Shown here: piece by piece, positions 32,701-45,609 of the stretch
Layout: each line of letters starts with the position of its first letter
How positions within the stretch are numbered: the stretch's first letter is position 1
Assembly (NCBI RefSeq): GCF_022539505.1
Contig: NW_025899905.1
Coordinates: 62,001-126,000, forward strand
Origin: Lolium rigidum
Lineage: Eukaryota > Streptophyta > Magnoliopsida > Poales > Poaceae
DNA: 64,000 nt
Direction: 5' to 3'
Translations under genes and position numbers: made by a program
The notes under the pieces: generated by a model
Databases searched by the model: none
What the model saw: only the letters and a program-made list of their open reading frames with translations
Told to the model about the DNA's origin: nothing

Positions 32701-35222
32701 CAATAATAGCCTGCTAAAATTATCAATATACACTCGAGTTTCTACAAGCTTAAGGCAAAACAAAATTTGATTAGAACATGAGATTTTGTCTTTTGAGACA
32801 CAAACTTCCGGTGAACTCGGCAGTCGGCATTGTATCATTTTCCGGAGAAAAATAAATACTGATTCATTGTTTCATTTCTGTGTGACATCTCCAGACACCT
32901 AACAGGATGATCTGCAGCGTAACTTGTCTTGAGTTGCTCTAAAGAATATATAGATCACTTTATATGAACTTTTTTTTACTCCTCCATCCTGAAATGTAAG
33001 AGGCATACACATCCTAAGATTGAACTTTGACCATTAATTGGATCAACAATGTAGTTATGTTTCTCATAAGTTATACCACTGGATTTATATTAGAAAGAAG
33101 CTTCATATGGTATATTTTCGGTGGTACATAACCCCATGTAATATTGGTCTAATCAATGGTCAAAGTAAATGGGGGCACAAAACAGCGTCCTCCCTAAATC
33201 CCACCTTGCTGCAGAAATGGTGGCATTTTTTTTGTGAGAAAGAAATGCTGGCATTTTGTACCTTGTTTTTCTTTTTTTTAAGCCGTGCATCAAGTTTAGT
33301 TTTGAAATTTGTGACATGTTAGATGCATCATGTACCAATTTGTTCAATGTTTATTAGAGTTAATTTTGGATTTGGAATTTAGCAAGTGGTAGATACATAT
33401 TTCGTCAATGACGTGATTTGTCTGTAATCTCTTACTGGCTTGTTCAGATAATTTTTTAAACGACAATAAATCAAAAGGACAAATAATAAAGAGGCAAAGT
33501 AAAGAGTGGCAAAAAAATAGAGATAAAAGTAAATGGGGGCAAACTGTAGAGTGCTAAAGTAAAGCAGAGCAAAAAGTAAAACTCCCTAAAATATGAATGA
33601 TAGCTAGATAGATGCGAATATTATTTCGTTAGTGTGTAAACAGATGGTTATCGCTAAAAAAGATATGTATTTAATTAACCAATTGAAACATCGATCCATT
33701 TTCTGCACCCTCGTGTGGTTACATTTTCCGGGCCAATGGTCATTGCCGTTTCTCTTTGCTTGCACAACGATTTGCCATCGCCCCTTATCCATATATGCAC
33801 ACGAGCTAAGCCATTTTGCTTCTGGTGTCAACATTGTGAAGGGAGATAGCAAACTCCGCCCATGCCTAGCTTGCTCGATCAGCCCTACTTGTCGCTGATG
33901 GTTCGCCCATGCTCGTGCTTTCGTTGATTCGTCTGCGCCTCCGCTGATTCACCTGCATCTCCGTTGACTCGCCATCGTGCTGGCAGCCACGCTGCCATCG
34001 ACGGCGCTGAATCGCCATGTTTGTTTTCCTCATGTCTCCCACTCCGAAATACTTGTTTTATGTATCTATAGTGATGGCCAGCACTTACTCGCAACATAGG
34101 TAAAATTCTAACACTAACAGGATTGGAGATCACGAAAGGAACAGAACGCTAGCTGATTAGTTGCTTCTACCGCGGTACACTGCTGCTACCAACAGAGAAA
34201 CTGAGAGAAGAGGACACGAGTGGGTTCACAAGACGAGGATGCTTCGCCTCATGTATTTTTGGGCCCAAGGTAAGTGATTCTCCTCTTGGCTTACACGGGG
34301 ATTTGTGATCGATTTTCTCCCAAATATATATGGACAGAGGAACATGGGGAAAACATCAGATGAGGCATGCGTGAAATATTACTTAGCACTAGATGTGATG
34401 AAGTGAAATGTACTACGAAAGTACATGGAAGGAACCCGAATAGCATGTGTGAAATTAACTAGCACAATATGTGCACGTATATTATTGTGAGGATCTCATG
34501 AAAGTTTGGCACAATGTTTCAGATAGTTCATATATTCCAGACAAAGATGGTACAGTGCATTTTCTCTACTCTGTCACAAGCACACCTAAATGTTTCCTCT
34601 TCTATTCAATATGCATTTTTGGTTATGCCTCCAATATTTCTACCTCTGTGGAGTGTTGTGTTCATAGGTGTGAGTATACGTACGTATTTATGAGCGTTAC
34701 TATGTTTCGCAAAAAAATTTGAGGTGATCTAACAAAAACAAATTCTCAAGAGGAGGATTGCAACCCAGCCACACACATTCAATTTTCCATCTGGAGTTCA
34801 CAGTATATACAACAATTGTGTTTGAGTGTTTTACATCATATTCAATCCGTGAGGAATACCGTAGCCTCTTTTTGTGCTTTTAAACTCAAGTCATATGATC
34901 GCTTGGACCGTGTTTCTTTGAAAAGGCTTTACACAGATCAGGCACAACCATAGACTGTAATCTCCACATCTGGAACAAAGTTCTCTCTATGCTCTTCGCA
35001 TTTCCAGAGTTTCTATGTGCTGATTCCAGTTCCAGGTTAAATACTCTTTTAGCAACAAAAAAAGAACACTATACACATATATTTTGAATTGAAAACCACC
35101 GCGCCACATACAATGCGTCCCCTCCTTCGGACAAGGACAGGTCCAGAACGGGCATGCATGTTTGCCGAAGAGCAACTGTGGGAAACGAATATTGCAGATA
35201 TACACATTCCACCCCCTGAGAA
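32664..35222. repeat. Tandem duplication, unit 1 (about 2.56 kb)
   Basis: Starts within the last YchF exon and runs to the methyltransferase promoter sequence atatacacattccaccccct. It is collinear with 35234-37872 (for example gatcaacaatgtagttatg, ctcatgtctcccactccg, accaccgcgccacatac). It carries no gene besides the end of YchF. A degenerate Stowaway-like stretch (actcctccatcctgaaatgt) is near 32980. Confidence 0.9.
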
Positions 35223-35233
35223 ATTCCTCCTCA

Positions 35234-35275
35234 GGAAGGAGATGTGGTGCTTTTCCGATTCAATGTCTAACAATA
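35234..35275 (+). pseudogene. Duplicated end of the last YchF exon
   Basis: ggaaggagatgtggtgcttt and ccgattcaatgtctaa copy 32664-32700 with one change. It encodes the last residues and stop of the YchF protein, but the rest of the gene is absent upstream. Confidence 0.9.
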
Positions 35276-37872
35276 ATAGCCTGCTAAAATTTTGTCTTTT
35301 GAGCCACCAACTTTCTGTGAACTCGATAGTCAGCATTGTCAATTTTTTCGGAGAAAAATAAATACTGATTCATTGTTTCATTTCTGTATGACATCTCCAT
35401 TCTCCAGACACCTAATAGGTTGATCTGCAGCGTAACTTGTCTTGAGTTGCTCTAAAAATATATAGATCAGTTCATATTAACTTTTTTTTACCCCATCCTG
35501 AAATGTAGTTTGAACTTTGACGATTAATTAGATCAACAATGTAGTTATGTTTCTCATAAGTTATACCACTGGATTTATATTAGAAAGAAGCTTCATATTG
35601 GTACATAACCCCATGTACTATTGGTCTAATCGATGGTTAAATTAAACGGTGGCATAAAACAACTTCCTCCCTAAATCCCACCTTGCTGCAGAAATGGTGG
35701 CATATTATAACTTGTATTTTTTCTTGTGCCGTGCATCAAGTTCAGTTTTGAAATTTGTGACATGTTAGATGCATCATGTACCAATGTTTTCAATGTTTAT
35801 TAGAGTTAATTTTGGATTTGGAATTTAGCAAGGTGGTAGATACACATTTCGTCAATGACGTGATTTGACTGTAGTCTCTTAGCGGCTTCTTCAGATAAAA
35901 AAAATGTAACGAAAATAAATCAAAATGACAAATAATAAAGAGGCAAAGTAAAGAGTGGCAAAATTAGAGGTAAAAGTAAATTGGGGCAAATTGTAGAGTG
36001 CCAAAGTAAAGCAGGGCAAAAAGTAAAATTCTCTAAAATATAAATATAGCTAGATAGAGGTGAACATGATTCCTTAGTGTGTAAACAGATGGTCATGGAT
36101 AAAAAAAAGTCTATTTAATTAACCAATTGAAACATCGATCCATTTTCTGCACCCTCGTGTGGTTACATTTTCCGGGCCAATGGTCAATTTTCTTTTTTGC
36201 ACCCTTGTTCCCGTCGCCTCTTATCCATATATACACACACGAGAACAACACCACATGAGTCATGAGTGAAAAAGATATTGGTAGATGGGGAAGAAATAAA
36301 ATGTACTAAATTACATGGAACCCAAATGTCACGTGTGAAATTAACGTGGCACGATACGCGTACATGTGTAAAATGTGTAGAGGCACAATCCTCAGTGTTC
36401 CCTTATCACTTCAATCAATATATTTCATACATTTTGCTCCTAGTGTCAACACTATAAAGGGAAGTTAACAAAGCTCCGTCCTCCTGGACCAGAGCCACTC
36501 ATCGCCGACGGCTTGCCCGTCCTGGTGCCTCTGTTGATTCTTCCACTCCTTTGCTAATTGTCCACACCTCCATCAACTCGCTGTCGTGGCTGCGACGCCA
36601 CCCTCATCGCCAGTGAACCGACGCCATGTTCGTTTTCCTCATGTCTCCTACTCCGAAGTACTTTCTTTATGTATCTATAGTGATGGCCACCGCTTTCTCA
36701 AAGCTTCAGCAACATGGATACAAATCTAACATGATTGGAGATCGCAAAAGAAACGTAACATTGAACTAAAAAAAAGGAACATAACACTAGCAGATTAGTT
36801 ACTTCTACCCCGGTACACTGTTGCTACCAACAAATAAATTGAGAGAAGAAGACACGAGTGGATTAACAAGACGATGATGCTTCGCCTTATGTACTTTTGG
36901 GCCGAAGGTAAGTGGTCGTTCTCTTGGCTTACACGACGATTTGTCATCGCTTCTCTCCCAAATATATATGCACAGAGGAGCCTAGGGACAACATCAGAGG
37001 AGTCATGAGGAAAAATATTACTTGGTACTAGATGTGATGAAGTGAAATGTACTACCGAAGTACATGAAACCCGAATAGCATGTGTGAAGTTATTGTGAGG
37101 ATCGCATGAAAATTTGGCACACAGTTTCAGATAGTTCATAAATTCCAGGCAAGGATGGTAGCAGATCCTGGAGTGCATTTTCTCTCCTTTGTGGCGGTGG
37201 CGCACACACCTAAATGTTTCCTCTTCCATTCAATATGCACATTAGGTTTTGCCTCCAATATGTTTACCTCCGTGGAGTACTTAGAGGTGATCTAATATCC
37301 TTCAGAAAAACAAATGGAGGCGATCTAACAAAAGCAAATTCTCGGGAGGGGGTTGCAACCCGGCAACACACATTCAATTTTCCATCTGGAGTTCACAGTA
37401 TACGTAACTATATCGCGTTTGAATTTTGACTGTCTTATCATATTCAATTCATATGACCGCTTAGACTGTGTTCGTTAGAAAAAGCTTTACACGGATCAGG
37501 TTCTTCTGATCCAATGCATGATGCAACCAAAGATTGTAATCTGCACCCTGGAACTGGAACAAAGTTCTCTCTACGCTCATCACATTTCCAGAGTTTCTAT
37601 GTGGTGATTCCAGGTGCTCCATCCGTTCATAAAAGAATATCGTAAATTTATCTGAATTTAAATCTAAATACTCCGTATATCTATTTTCTAAAACAAGTAT
37701 ATTTTGAATTCAAAACCACCGCGCCACATACCTACCAGTGCGTCCCCTCCTTCCGGCCCTGACAGATCCAAAAGTGCAAAAAGATTGCACGCGCCCAGAA
37801 CGGGCATACATGTTTGCCGAAGAGCACCTGTGGAAAACGTATATTGCAGATATACACATTCCTCCCCCTGCT
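35234..37872. repeat. Tandem duplication, unit 2 (about 2.64 kb)
   Basis: Collinear copy of 32664-35222 with many small indels. It differs by a Stowaway-like insertion (about 37618-37690, ctccatccgttcataaaaga) missing from unit 1. Its end is the present promoter of the methyltransferase gene. Confidence 0.9.
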
Positions 37873-37902
37873 CCCCTGAGCAACTCTTCCTAACTTCCCC
37901 GC

Positions 37903-37922
37903 CGCCGCCGCCGCCGCCGCTG
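37903..37922 (+). repeat. CCG repeat in the 5' UTR of the methyltransferase gene
   Basis: A run of about six to seven CCG units ends eight bases before the ATG. Such runs are common in grass 5' UTRs and vary in length. Confidence 0.8.
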
Positions 37923-37930
37923 CCGGAGAG

Positions 37931-40307
37931 ATGGACTCTGCAGGATTCGATTCCGAGGGCCGGGAGTTCTCCAGCGCCACGGAGATGTGGGCGGCGGAGA
38001 TCGGCGCCGCCACGTCCGCCACAGTCTCCGCAGAGGTCGCTCCGCCCGCGGCCGCCGCCGCTCCAAGCAACGGGGAGGCCGGCGCCGGCGAAGGGAAGCG
38101 GAAGGAATGGTACTCCAAAGGAATCTCCTACTGGCAGGTAAAGGCTAGGCTCAGCCGGCCGGTCCCCTCCTTAATAAACCCTAAACCCCAATCCGAGTGC
38201 ACGTCCCTCAGCTGCAGATTCAGCTTACGAGTTTCTCGAATTGGCGCGTCTTAGGGCGTGGAGGCGTCCACCGAGGGCGTCCTGGGCGGGTACGGGTGCG
38301 TCAACGACGCCGACGTCAAGGGCAGCGACGCCTTCCTCCGGCCTCTCCTCGCCGAACGGTTTGGCGCAGCAAAGCGCCATCTCGTCGCGCTTGGTGAGCT
38401 GACAACCTCTGCGCGGAGCGTTGTACCAGTGCTTCTATTTTGTGTCTGTGTAGTGTTCGTGTTATGGGGAGTCATATGTCTGCTCCCTGTGGTCTGATTG
38501 CATTTTCTTCTGGAATTATGGCAGACTGCGGCTCGGGCATCGGGCGGGTTACAAAGAATTTGCTTCTTAGGCATTTCAATGAGGTGTGCAATGCAACTTT
38601 TCTTCTCATAGGCCAATTTTTTTAGGTTTTACCATATTAATTGAGCTTGAAAGGCCTGCCTTGCTTATCCATGCATAATTCCCATTCTAGATTAATGAAT
38701 ATTTATCCTCACTCCATACAGCTTCTGTTGCCACATGCACAGAATGATACTTTTGATGACTCATAACAATTTTTCTCGGGGTTTCTGATGTATCACACTC
38801 TAATTATAATTTTCATGTTTTAATATTTGTCATTAGCTCTGTTGGGCCTCATATGCATCTTTCAGTTTCAGTGTTTCATTTTAAACTGGAGTATGGTTTT
38901 CAGGTTGATCTTGTGGAGCCAGTCTCCCATTTTCTAGAGGCGGCACGTGAAAACCTTGCTGGATGTATGGATGTAGGACAAGATACACATAAAGCCGCTA
39001 ACTTTTATTGTATACCTCTTCAGGTTGGTTAGCATCTGTAGAGCATTTCTATTGCGGTTATACTCGTAGCAAATTTCTCGCCGCTTCTTCTCACATGGTA
39101 AAGTTCGCTTCTTTGCTTAAGGACTTCACTCCTGAGGAAGGAAGATATGATGTCATATGGATCCAGTGGTGCATAGGGCAACTTACTGATGATGATTTTA
39201 TTTCATTTTTTAATCGTGCCAAGGTGATTCGGTTATACTCACTTATATTTTGTTTTGACATTATGCTGGGTTTTTTCTGTTGCATTATGCTGAAGTATTT
39301 GTCTGTATTTTTAATGTGTAAATCTGGCATTCAATGCAGAAGCATGCCACGGTGTGGTACTATTACTCTTAGAGAAAGGAAGCTCGTATTTCTCTGCTAA
39401 GTGAAAACACTTATAAATAAATTTATTAGGCATATGTGGGAAGATGCTCATTATGTAGTTTCAACACTTACAGGTCCAGCAATGCTGCTACTAGCTTTGT
39501 AGTAATTCATTTTGTTGTATTATACAAGTCGGAACAAACGGCTTGTTCTAAGCCAATGCCAATACCTCTTTTTTTTGCGAGAAACAATCCCTCTATGAAG
39601 TGCATTATTTCTATTTTTGGGTTACTGACGGCTTAATTCATGTTCTTCAGTGACCATGTTGATGCGCCTATTAGTAGAACTAATATCTGATTAACTGTTA
39701 TGCTTATGGGTCTTCTACTGTCTATGCAATGTAATTAAATACTGATAATGTTGCTTCCAGGTTGGGCTCAAACCAGATGCCTTTTTTGTTTTGAAAGAGA
39801 ACATTGCATAGTTAATTAAATGTTAATTAAATACTGATAATGTTGCTTCCAGGTTGGGCTCAAACCAGATGGCTTTTTTGTTCTGAAAGAGAACATTGCA
39901 AGAAACGGTGAGCTTACTATATTGAGTTGTTTATGTCATCACATCAGCTGTTCTTTTTTAACTTATTTGAATTACAATATTTATGTTGTCAGGATTTGTT
40001 TTAGACAAGGAGGATAACAGTGTCACCAGATCCGATGCATATTTCAGGGAGCTATTTAAAAAGTGTGGATTGTATATCCACAATATTAAGGTTTGCATCT
40101 CTCAAAATCTGAACAGTACACTGATGTTAAACTTTTTACCTTCCATACCAGCCGTCAAATCTTGCTATTTGATAACAGAACCAAAAGGAATTGCCAGAGG
40201 AACTATTCGCCGTCAAAATGTATGCATTGGTGACCAGTGAGCCAAGAATTAAAAAAAGTGGGAAGAGAAGGCGACCTAAAAATTCACCTCATTTGATTCG
40301 GTCTTGA
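37931..40307 (+). CDS. Alpha N-terminal protein methyltransferase (NTMT1/METTL11A family), 302 aa
   Basis: Eight exons: 37931-38137, 38255-38393, 38525-38583, 38904-39023, 39122-39223, 39853-39907, 39993-40090, 40179-40307; all GT-AG and in one frame. The enzyme uses S-adenosylmethionine to methylate the free alpha-amino group of proteins that start X-Pro-Lys after Met removal. Seen: KEWYSKGISYWQ (entry to the domain), the SAM-binding motif LDCGSGIGRVTK (residues 115-126), VDLVEPVSHFLEAA (motif II acidic residue), the family signature DVIWIQWCIGQLTDDDF, GLKPDGFFVLKEN and RSDAYFRELFKKCGL. The first 55 residues are Ala-rich and acidic and not conserved. The C-terminus is a basic tail (KKSGKRRRPKNS), possibly a nuclear localisation signal (inference). 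Exon 6 has a tandem duplicate just upstream. Confidence 0.95.
39731..39914 (+). repeat. Tandem duplication of exon 6 with its acceptor site, 92-bp offset
   Basis: actgataatgttgcttccag|gttgggctc occurs at 39741 and again at 39833. The second copy is the coding exon 6 (39853-39907, donor aacg|gtgagc). The first copy (39761-39811) encodes the same peptide with Gly to Ala, but ends in TAG and has no donor site. Confidence 0.93.
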
Positions 40308-43265
40308 AAAGTCTCCAGATTAACCGGGCTGTTGCGACAGTAATATTTATCTGTGAATGTATTGCTATTGAGCTGTTGCAAGTTCCAAGCACGGAAATTT
40401 TAAGTCTGGCTTTCGCTCTGCGTACGTTTTGTACCAAACAGGCTCCAGTTTTCGTGAGGTCACATCCATTCGTTGCAACTGTTGTTCGATTACCTAGTTA
40501 CTGTCAACACTTGACAGATGTGGCATGTATGATCTCATTGTTCTGAAAGGGAGGGTATCTGAACCAATGAACTCGTGCCTCTGGTGCCTCAAATGTCTGT
40601 AGATTTGTACTTATGATGCATCGAATTATTGTGAATGAAATGGCTCTGTACCTGGGTGCATCTATGCAAGTCATTACTGTATTGATTTGTTCCATCTTCC
40701 ATGTGGGACTGCAACTGCAAAATAGCTCCAGGCTTCAGGACGATGGACTTACATGGCTAGCCTAGGTAGGAAAAGATTTTCATGTTCTCAAGATGAGATG
40801 GCAGGTCGATCACCAGCAAGGAGGAAATCAACTTTTGTGTATGCATATCCTTGGTCTTCATGTCAAAGACGGTAATATCGCCATCTAGACACCTAGAGCA
40901 ACATCATGTCGCCACTCTGAGAGTCATGGAATGCAATATTGCCATCCAGAACATTGGGAGGGATATTCGCTGGTGAGATTGAGACCTGAAGCCACACGGA
41001 CAGCATGACTTTCAACGAAGAGTAGTTTCTTCTCTGATGATGTCACCAACTGGATCTGGTCAATGCCACATTTCGTGTCCCGGAACTTCACAGAGCCTAG
41101 CTTCCGTGTATCACGTGTGGTGAGGGATGAGAGAGACGAATATGTGCCCATTTTATCTCAATGGTGAGGTAACATATAGAGTTTCCATTTCCAAAGAAAA
41201 AGGGAATTAGGCGACATCTTAGACATTGCCACAGTGTGGTGAGGGATGAGAGAGACGATTACGGTAGTCTATACATAACATGTGACATGTTTTACTGAGC
41301 AAGTTTTATGGGTAAATCTAATTTATACCACGTACCAACTTTGATATATCATATATGTTCGTCTATATATAGAACAATCAGACTACTGCTCACTTCATAT
41401 ATACACCAGCCCTTGTGATTTTTAACGGGCCACATATGTGCTCGTTTAATCTCAATGGTTCTAATTTAGTTTAACTTGATGATATGTACCATTAGGCCAC
41501 AAACCATGCTTGATCATGAAATCAACGTGAGAAAGGTATGTAGATGGTGGCTTCTGTCTGGACAATGTACAAGGAAGCAGCATGTATCAGCACAAGGTGC
41601 AATATGTGTGTTCTTGTAATGTACAGTTGTACACACAACTTACACAGTTCATTCATAAGTTAGTGGGAATGAGTGGATTCAGGGAAACATCTACCACAGT
41701 CGATGACTTGGTTGCTTACCACAATGTTCTTGCACTGCACTTATGACCTTCTGTCCATCAGGAAACTTAAGTTCATCTATTCAAACTTTTCTTCTCACCT
41801 AGGGCATGATACCACAGGAGTGTAGTCTGATGAAAAATCAAGAGACAATGTCGCAACACATGCCCAACTCGTGATGTGATGGATGAAAATGATGTAATTG
41901 TGGAGTCTATTGGCTCTTATTCTTAATAGAAATAATGGCAACGCTTAAGGAGCTTTGACCTCACAAAAAACAAGGTGGTGGTAACATTTTCGTAAGACAA
42001 TAATGGGTCCAAAAGAGCATAAAACTGTGTTCAGAAAAGTGGTCGATTACCCTATTACTATGAACACTTGACACATATCGCGTGTATGATCTCGTGATGT
42101 TTTTGGCGAGCTGATCTTATTATTCTGAAAGGGAAGATATCTGAGGCAATGAGACTCATGTGCTTCCAATGCCCCATCTGTCTGTAGATCTGTACGATGA
42201 TTCATACAATCACTACGAATGAGACGGCTCAGTACAAATTAGTGTATCTTTGCAAGCCATTATTGGATTTATCCATTCCATGCCACGTTCTAATTATGCA
42301 ACTTCTGTACACAACAAAATCTACCATGTGTGCCTCTTACACATAAAAAGTTCATCAATTGCAAGAATGGCTGAATATCCGACACTTCCTTAGATAGATT
42401 TTATACACCCATGTGTGTCTAAGTTTCACACATCTAAAAGTAGAAGTTTCTTGTAGAATAATCATGTGCAAGTACAAGTTTGTGCACTCTTCTAAGAGTG
42501 CAAGACTAGACATAATATCCATTAGATTGATGATGCCAAACAACTCATGACCAGGATCTAGAAAAGAGTATCTCACATCAATACTCCGAACAAATGAGAA
42601 CTTAAACTCAAAGGTAAAAATGACAAACTACATTGCAATCAGACGAAGGAATATAACTACTGATCCTAACATGCATATGAATCATAGCATCAACTACTAA
42701 GAATAGCTCATTGATTGGGGACTTCGGGATGAAATGTGAAGGCAATCAAGTATCTTCACATCAGCACACCAATGGAGCTCGAACCGTGGAGACATGTGAA
42801 GCCACGACAGAAAGACAACAAGAGATTTTTTCCTAACAACAATGTACAAGGTTTTCACCCAAAGCAACATAAACTAACCACGGGCTAGTCCAATAGGCAC
42901 CAAAGTCTACCTTTTTTATCTACCCAGGATCTCACACAAACTCCGTGACACACAAAAATCTCGACAGCTGTACCAAAAGCCCGTCCGGTCGACGTCGAAC
43001 TTGCAAGCTTGGTCTTGATCCGATTTTGATCTAGGCTGATCAATTAGTTAAAATTTTGAAACTTAAACCTTGAACAACGAAAATCTGATTCAATTAGGAT
43101 TGGCATTATAATTTGTCATACCGGCCGTATGATGAGTTATTCGTACATGCATTGCAAATTACTATTTTGTTAATTATTCTTTCTAGTAAATTTTACAACT
43201 GTTAACTTTTTTGTGGTTGCGTGCATTTATATAATTATATTACATAGAGAGACAGATGTAATCAA
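40308..43265. other. Spacer with duplicated segments, no gene
   Basis: The 3' flank of the methyltransferase gene (about 40490-40720) is repeated in diverged form at 42040-42270 (shared ttctgaaaggga, ctgtagat). The segment 41180-41880 (gtggtgagggatgagagagac) is repeated at 43440-43970. An earlier block at 41110-41160 also has gtggtgagggatgagagagac. No coding gene recognised. Confidence 0.6.
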
Positions 43266-43428
43266 GGAAAAAAATAGCGCGCTATAACAAAATAGCGTGC
43301 GTCTAAAAATACGCTATTAACATGCTATAGCGTGTTATTAACGCGAATAGCGCGCTATAGCACCGAAATAGCGTAGCGTCGGCTCTCCAGATATGCTATA
43401 GTGTTGGAATAGCGCGCTATTTTTTTCC
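43266..43428. mobile_element. Palindromic element with GCGC-rich inverted repeats, 163 bp
   Basis: A perfect 20-bp inverted repeat, ggaaaaaaatagcgcgctat, bounds the block. The inside has further diverged atagcgcgctat and atagcgtg motifs. It looks like a hAT-like MITE, but no clear 8-bp target duplication is visible, so the class is not settled. Confidence 0.6.
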
Positions 43429-44083
43429 ATGGATATAATGTATCTTCAGCATTGTTGGTGAGGGATGAGAGACATATGTGGTATCTTTTCCATAAATTTT
43501 CTTAAAAAATCAGTGAGCAAGTGCTATGAGCAAATCTAATTTATGCCATCTACCAACTACAATATAGATATTCCTCTATATATAACCATCAAACTACTAC
43601 CTGCATATAGACATACCAACCATTGTGATTATTTAACTAGCCAAATATGTGCTCATGTAGCCACTTTGGTCCTAGTGTATGTTAGTTTGATCGACTCTTA
43701 CACCCAGACCACAAAACATGCTCAGGCTGGACATTATAAGGAAGCGAAGCATCACTATATACATTAGGTGCAGCATGTGTGTTGTTGTAATGTACACATA
43801 CCGAATATTCAGTTCAAAGTCAATAGGATTGAGTGGCCTCGGAAGAACATCTACCATAGATTGGTATGTGCTGATGACGAGGCTATCAAACTGCACTGCT
43901 GCCCTTTTCTCCCTCAGCAGACACACATTCTTCTAGTCTAGTCAACCGTTTCTCCATTCCTAGGGCATGAGGCTACCCAGTCTTGAGCGGACAGAGGATC
44001 CCACCACCAGGGTAGCACGAGCAAATTCAATAGTAGAGCCAACTGTTGGCTATAAGCCAAGTGCCATGTCATCTATAGTCATC
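43429..44083. other. Second copy of the 41180-41880 segment
   Basis: Collinear, diverged copy (gtgagggatgagaga, gagcaaatctaatttatgcc, ccaaatatgtgctc). No gene. Confidence 0.6.
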
Positions 44084-44086
44084 TTA

Positions 44087-44303
44087 GAGCTAACATGTAC
44101 AATAGTGAGCTATAAAATTGTACTACTTTACTAGTGCATGTCCCACCATTCACTCTCACATAGTGCCTAGGAGCACGTGCTAGAGTTGGCTCTTGCATAA
44201 GAGCTCACTCTTCTTCTCTCTCCTCCTCTCTCTCCTCCAACTAGGCAACAATATATTATTTTAATCCTTATAGCCAGCTGACTAGGACTTATTGTACTTG
44301 CTC
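44087..44303. mobile_element. Tourist-like MITE, 217 bp
   Basis: Ends gagctaacatgtacaata and tattgtacttgctc are imperfect inverted repeats flanked by TTA (44084-44086 and 44304-44306). It has a pyrimidine-rich middle (ctctctcctcctctctctcc). Confidence 0.75.
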
Positions 44304-44306
44304 TTA

Positions 44307-45609
44307 CTAGTAGTGTTGCTAGTTTCCCCTTTTCTCCTTTTACCGGGATGCGCTCAAGTTTGACCATCTCTTCTCTTGCACTGCTTTTTGTTATTTGACC
44401 AATGTACTCGCCTGACTCAGCTTTAGTGACTTGCTGGTCATAAGTCACCGAGAGACTTAGTCCTCATCTCAGCCATCCATAGCAGATGAAACGAACTAGA
44501 ATGGCCAGAGGCAAAAGTACACCAGAGGCCAATTTCACTACTTTTATGGCTGAAACTTCAGATTATGTTTATTCACAAACAGTGTGTCGAAATGGAACGA
44601 AACTTCCTCGGAATACATAACGCAATAGATGTGATTTACTGGAATTTTTCAAATTTTTCTGGGAAGTTCGAAATTTGAGTTCAAATTTTAGGAAAAATCA
44701 AGGAAAATGCACTTGAAATGCTCTCAGTAAGAAAAATGTATGTCGAAATTCATCGAAATTTTCCCAGAATACATAACTCCATAGGTTTGATTTACTGGAG
44801 TTTTTTCGAATTTTTCTGGGAAGTTCAATGTTTTTACCAACTTTGACTTTTAGCTGCATTTAAACATGATTTCAGCAACATTTTAGCATGATTTCAGCAG
44901 AATTTTGGAAAAAATTCAGTAAATCATTAGCTTCACTTGTTAGTACTCCAAAAAACTGTTAGCATAATGCAACTATTACAAGGGAAAATCCATTACATAT
45001 TTGCAATTATTGGCAACTCACAAGTAAAACAGAGGAAAACATTGTAGAGTTCACATCACAAACACTTCATTTGACAGTGCAGATCTTTCGAATTCGGTGG
45101 CAACAAGTACTACCGATGAAACAACAATTCTTAGCCCGCCAAAATACATTTAGGCCTCACTGGTTGTGCTTGGCCTCAAAAGACTATAGTTAACCCCCAA
45201 AATACACCCAAAGGAATATAGTTAGCTCCCGAAGTACCATGTAACCAAGATCTGAACACTAGTACATATTTCCACCATAAACACTATCATAAACCCAAGT
45301 AGAAGGAGCTGTGAGGAGTTGAGTAAAACTCCCGATGACATTGTACTTGTCACTCTCCACCTTGGCACCTTGGCTTCTTTCTTGTGGCCATCATTCTTCA
45401 CTTCTACTTGAGGTTGTACATCATCTTTTTTCTTTTGTTGCTGCCAGTAGAAGTTTAACTAGTTCGTTTATTAATAGATGAAAACAGTTCCATCTCATGT
45501 CAAGATAGAACATAACTTCGCTTATTTTGAAATAGTTGGTTTAGTTGCCCTCCGGCTTACCCTTACACATCTTATCAAGCTAAGTTTTCTTTCTCTTCAA
45601 ATTTTTGGA
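44307..45609. other. Spacer with an internal duplication
   Basis: At 44586-44680 and 44742-44830 a unit of about 156 bp is repeated (gatttactgga, atttttctgggaagttc). No gene recognised. Confidence 0.5.

Noticed and set aside
34990..35361. Frames around the duplication junction that look like a fusion gene
   Set aside because: They join promoter and 3' UTR sequence of two genes; no conserved protein and no good start.
39008..39400. Plus-strand frame of 130 aa between methyltransferase exons
   Set aside because: It runs through intron sequence; only 39122-39223 is conserved and it fits exon 5 exactly.
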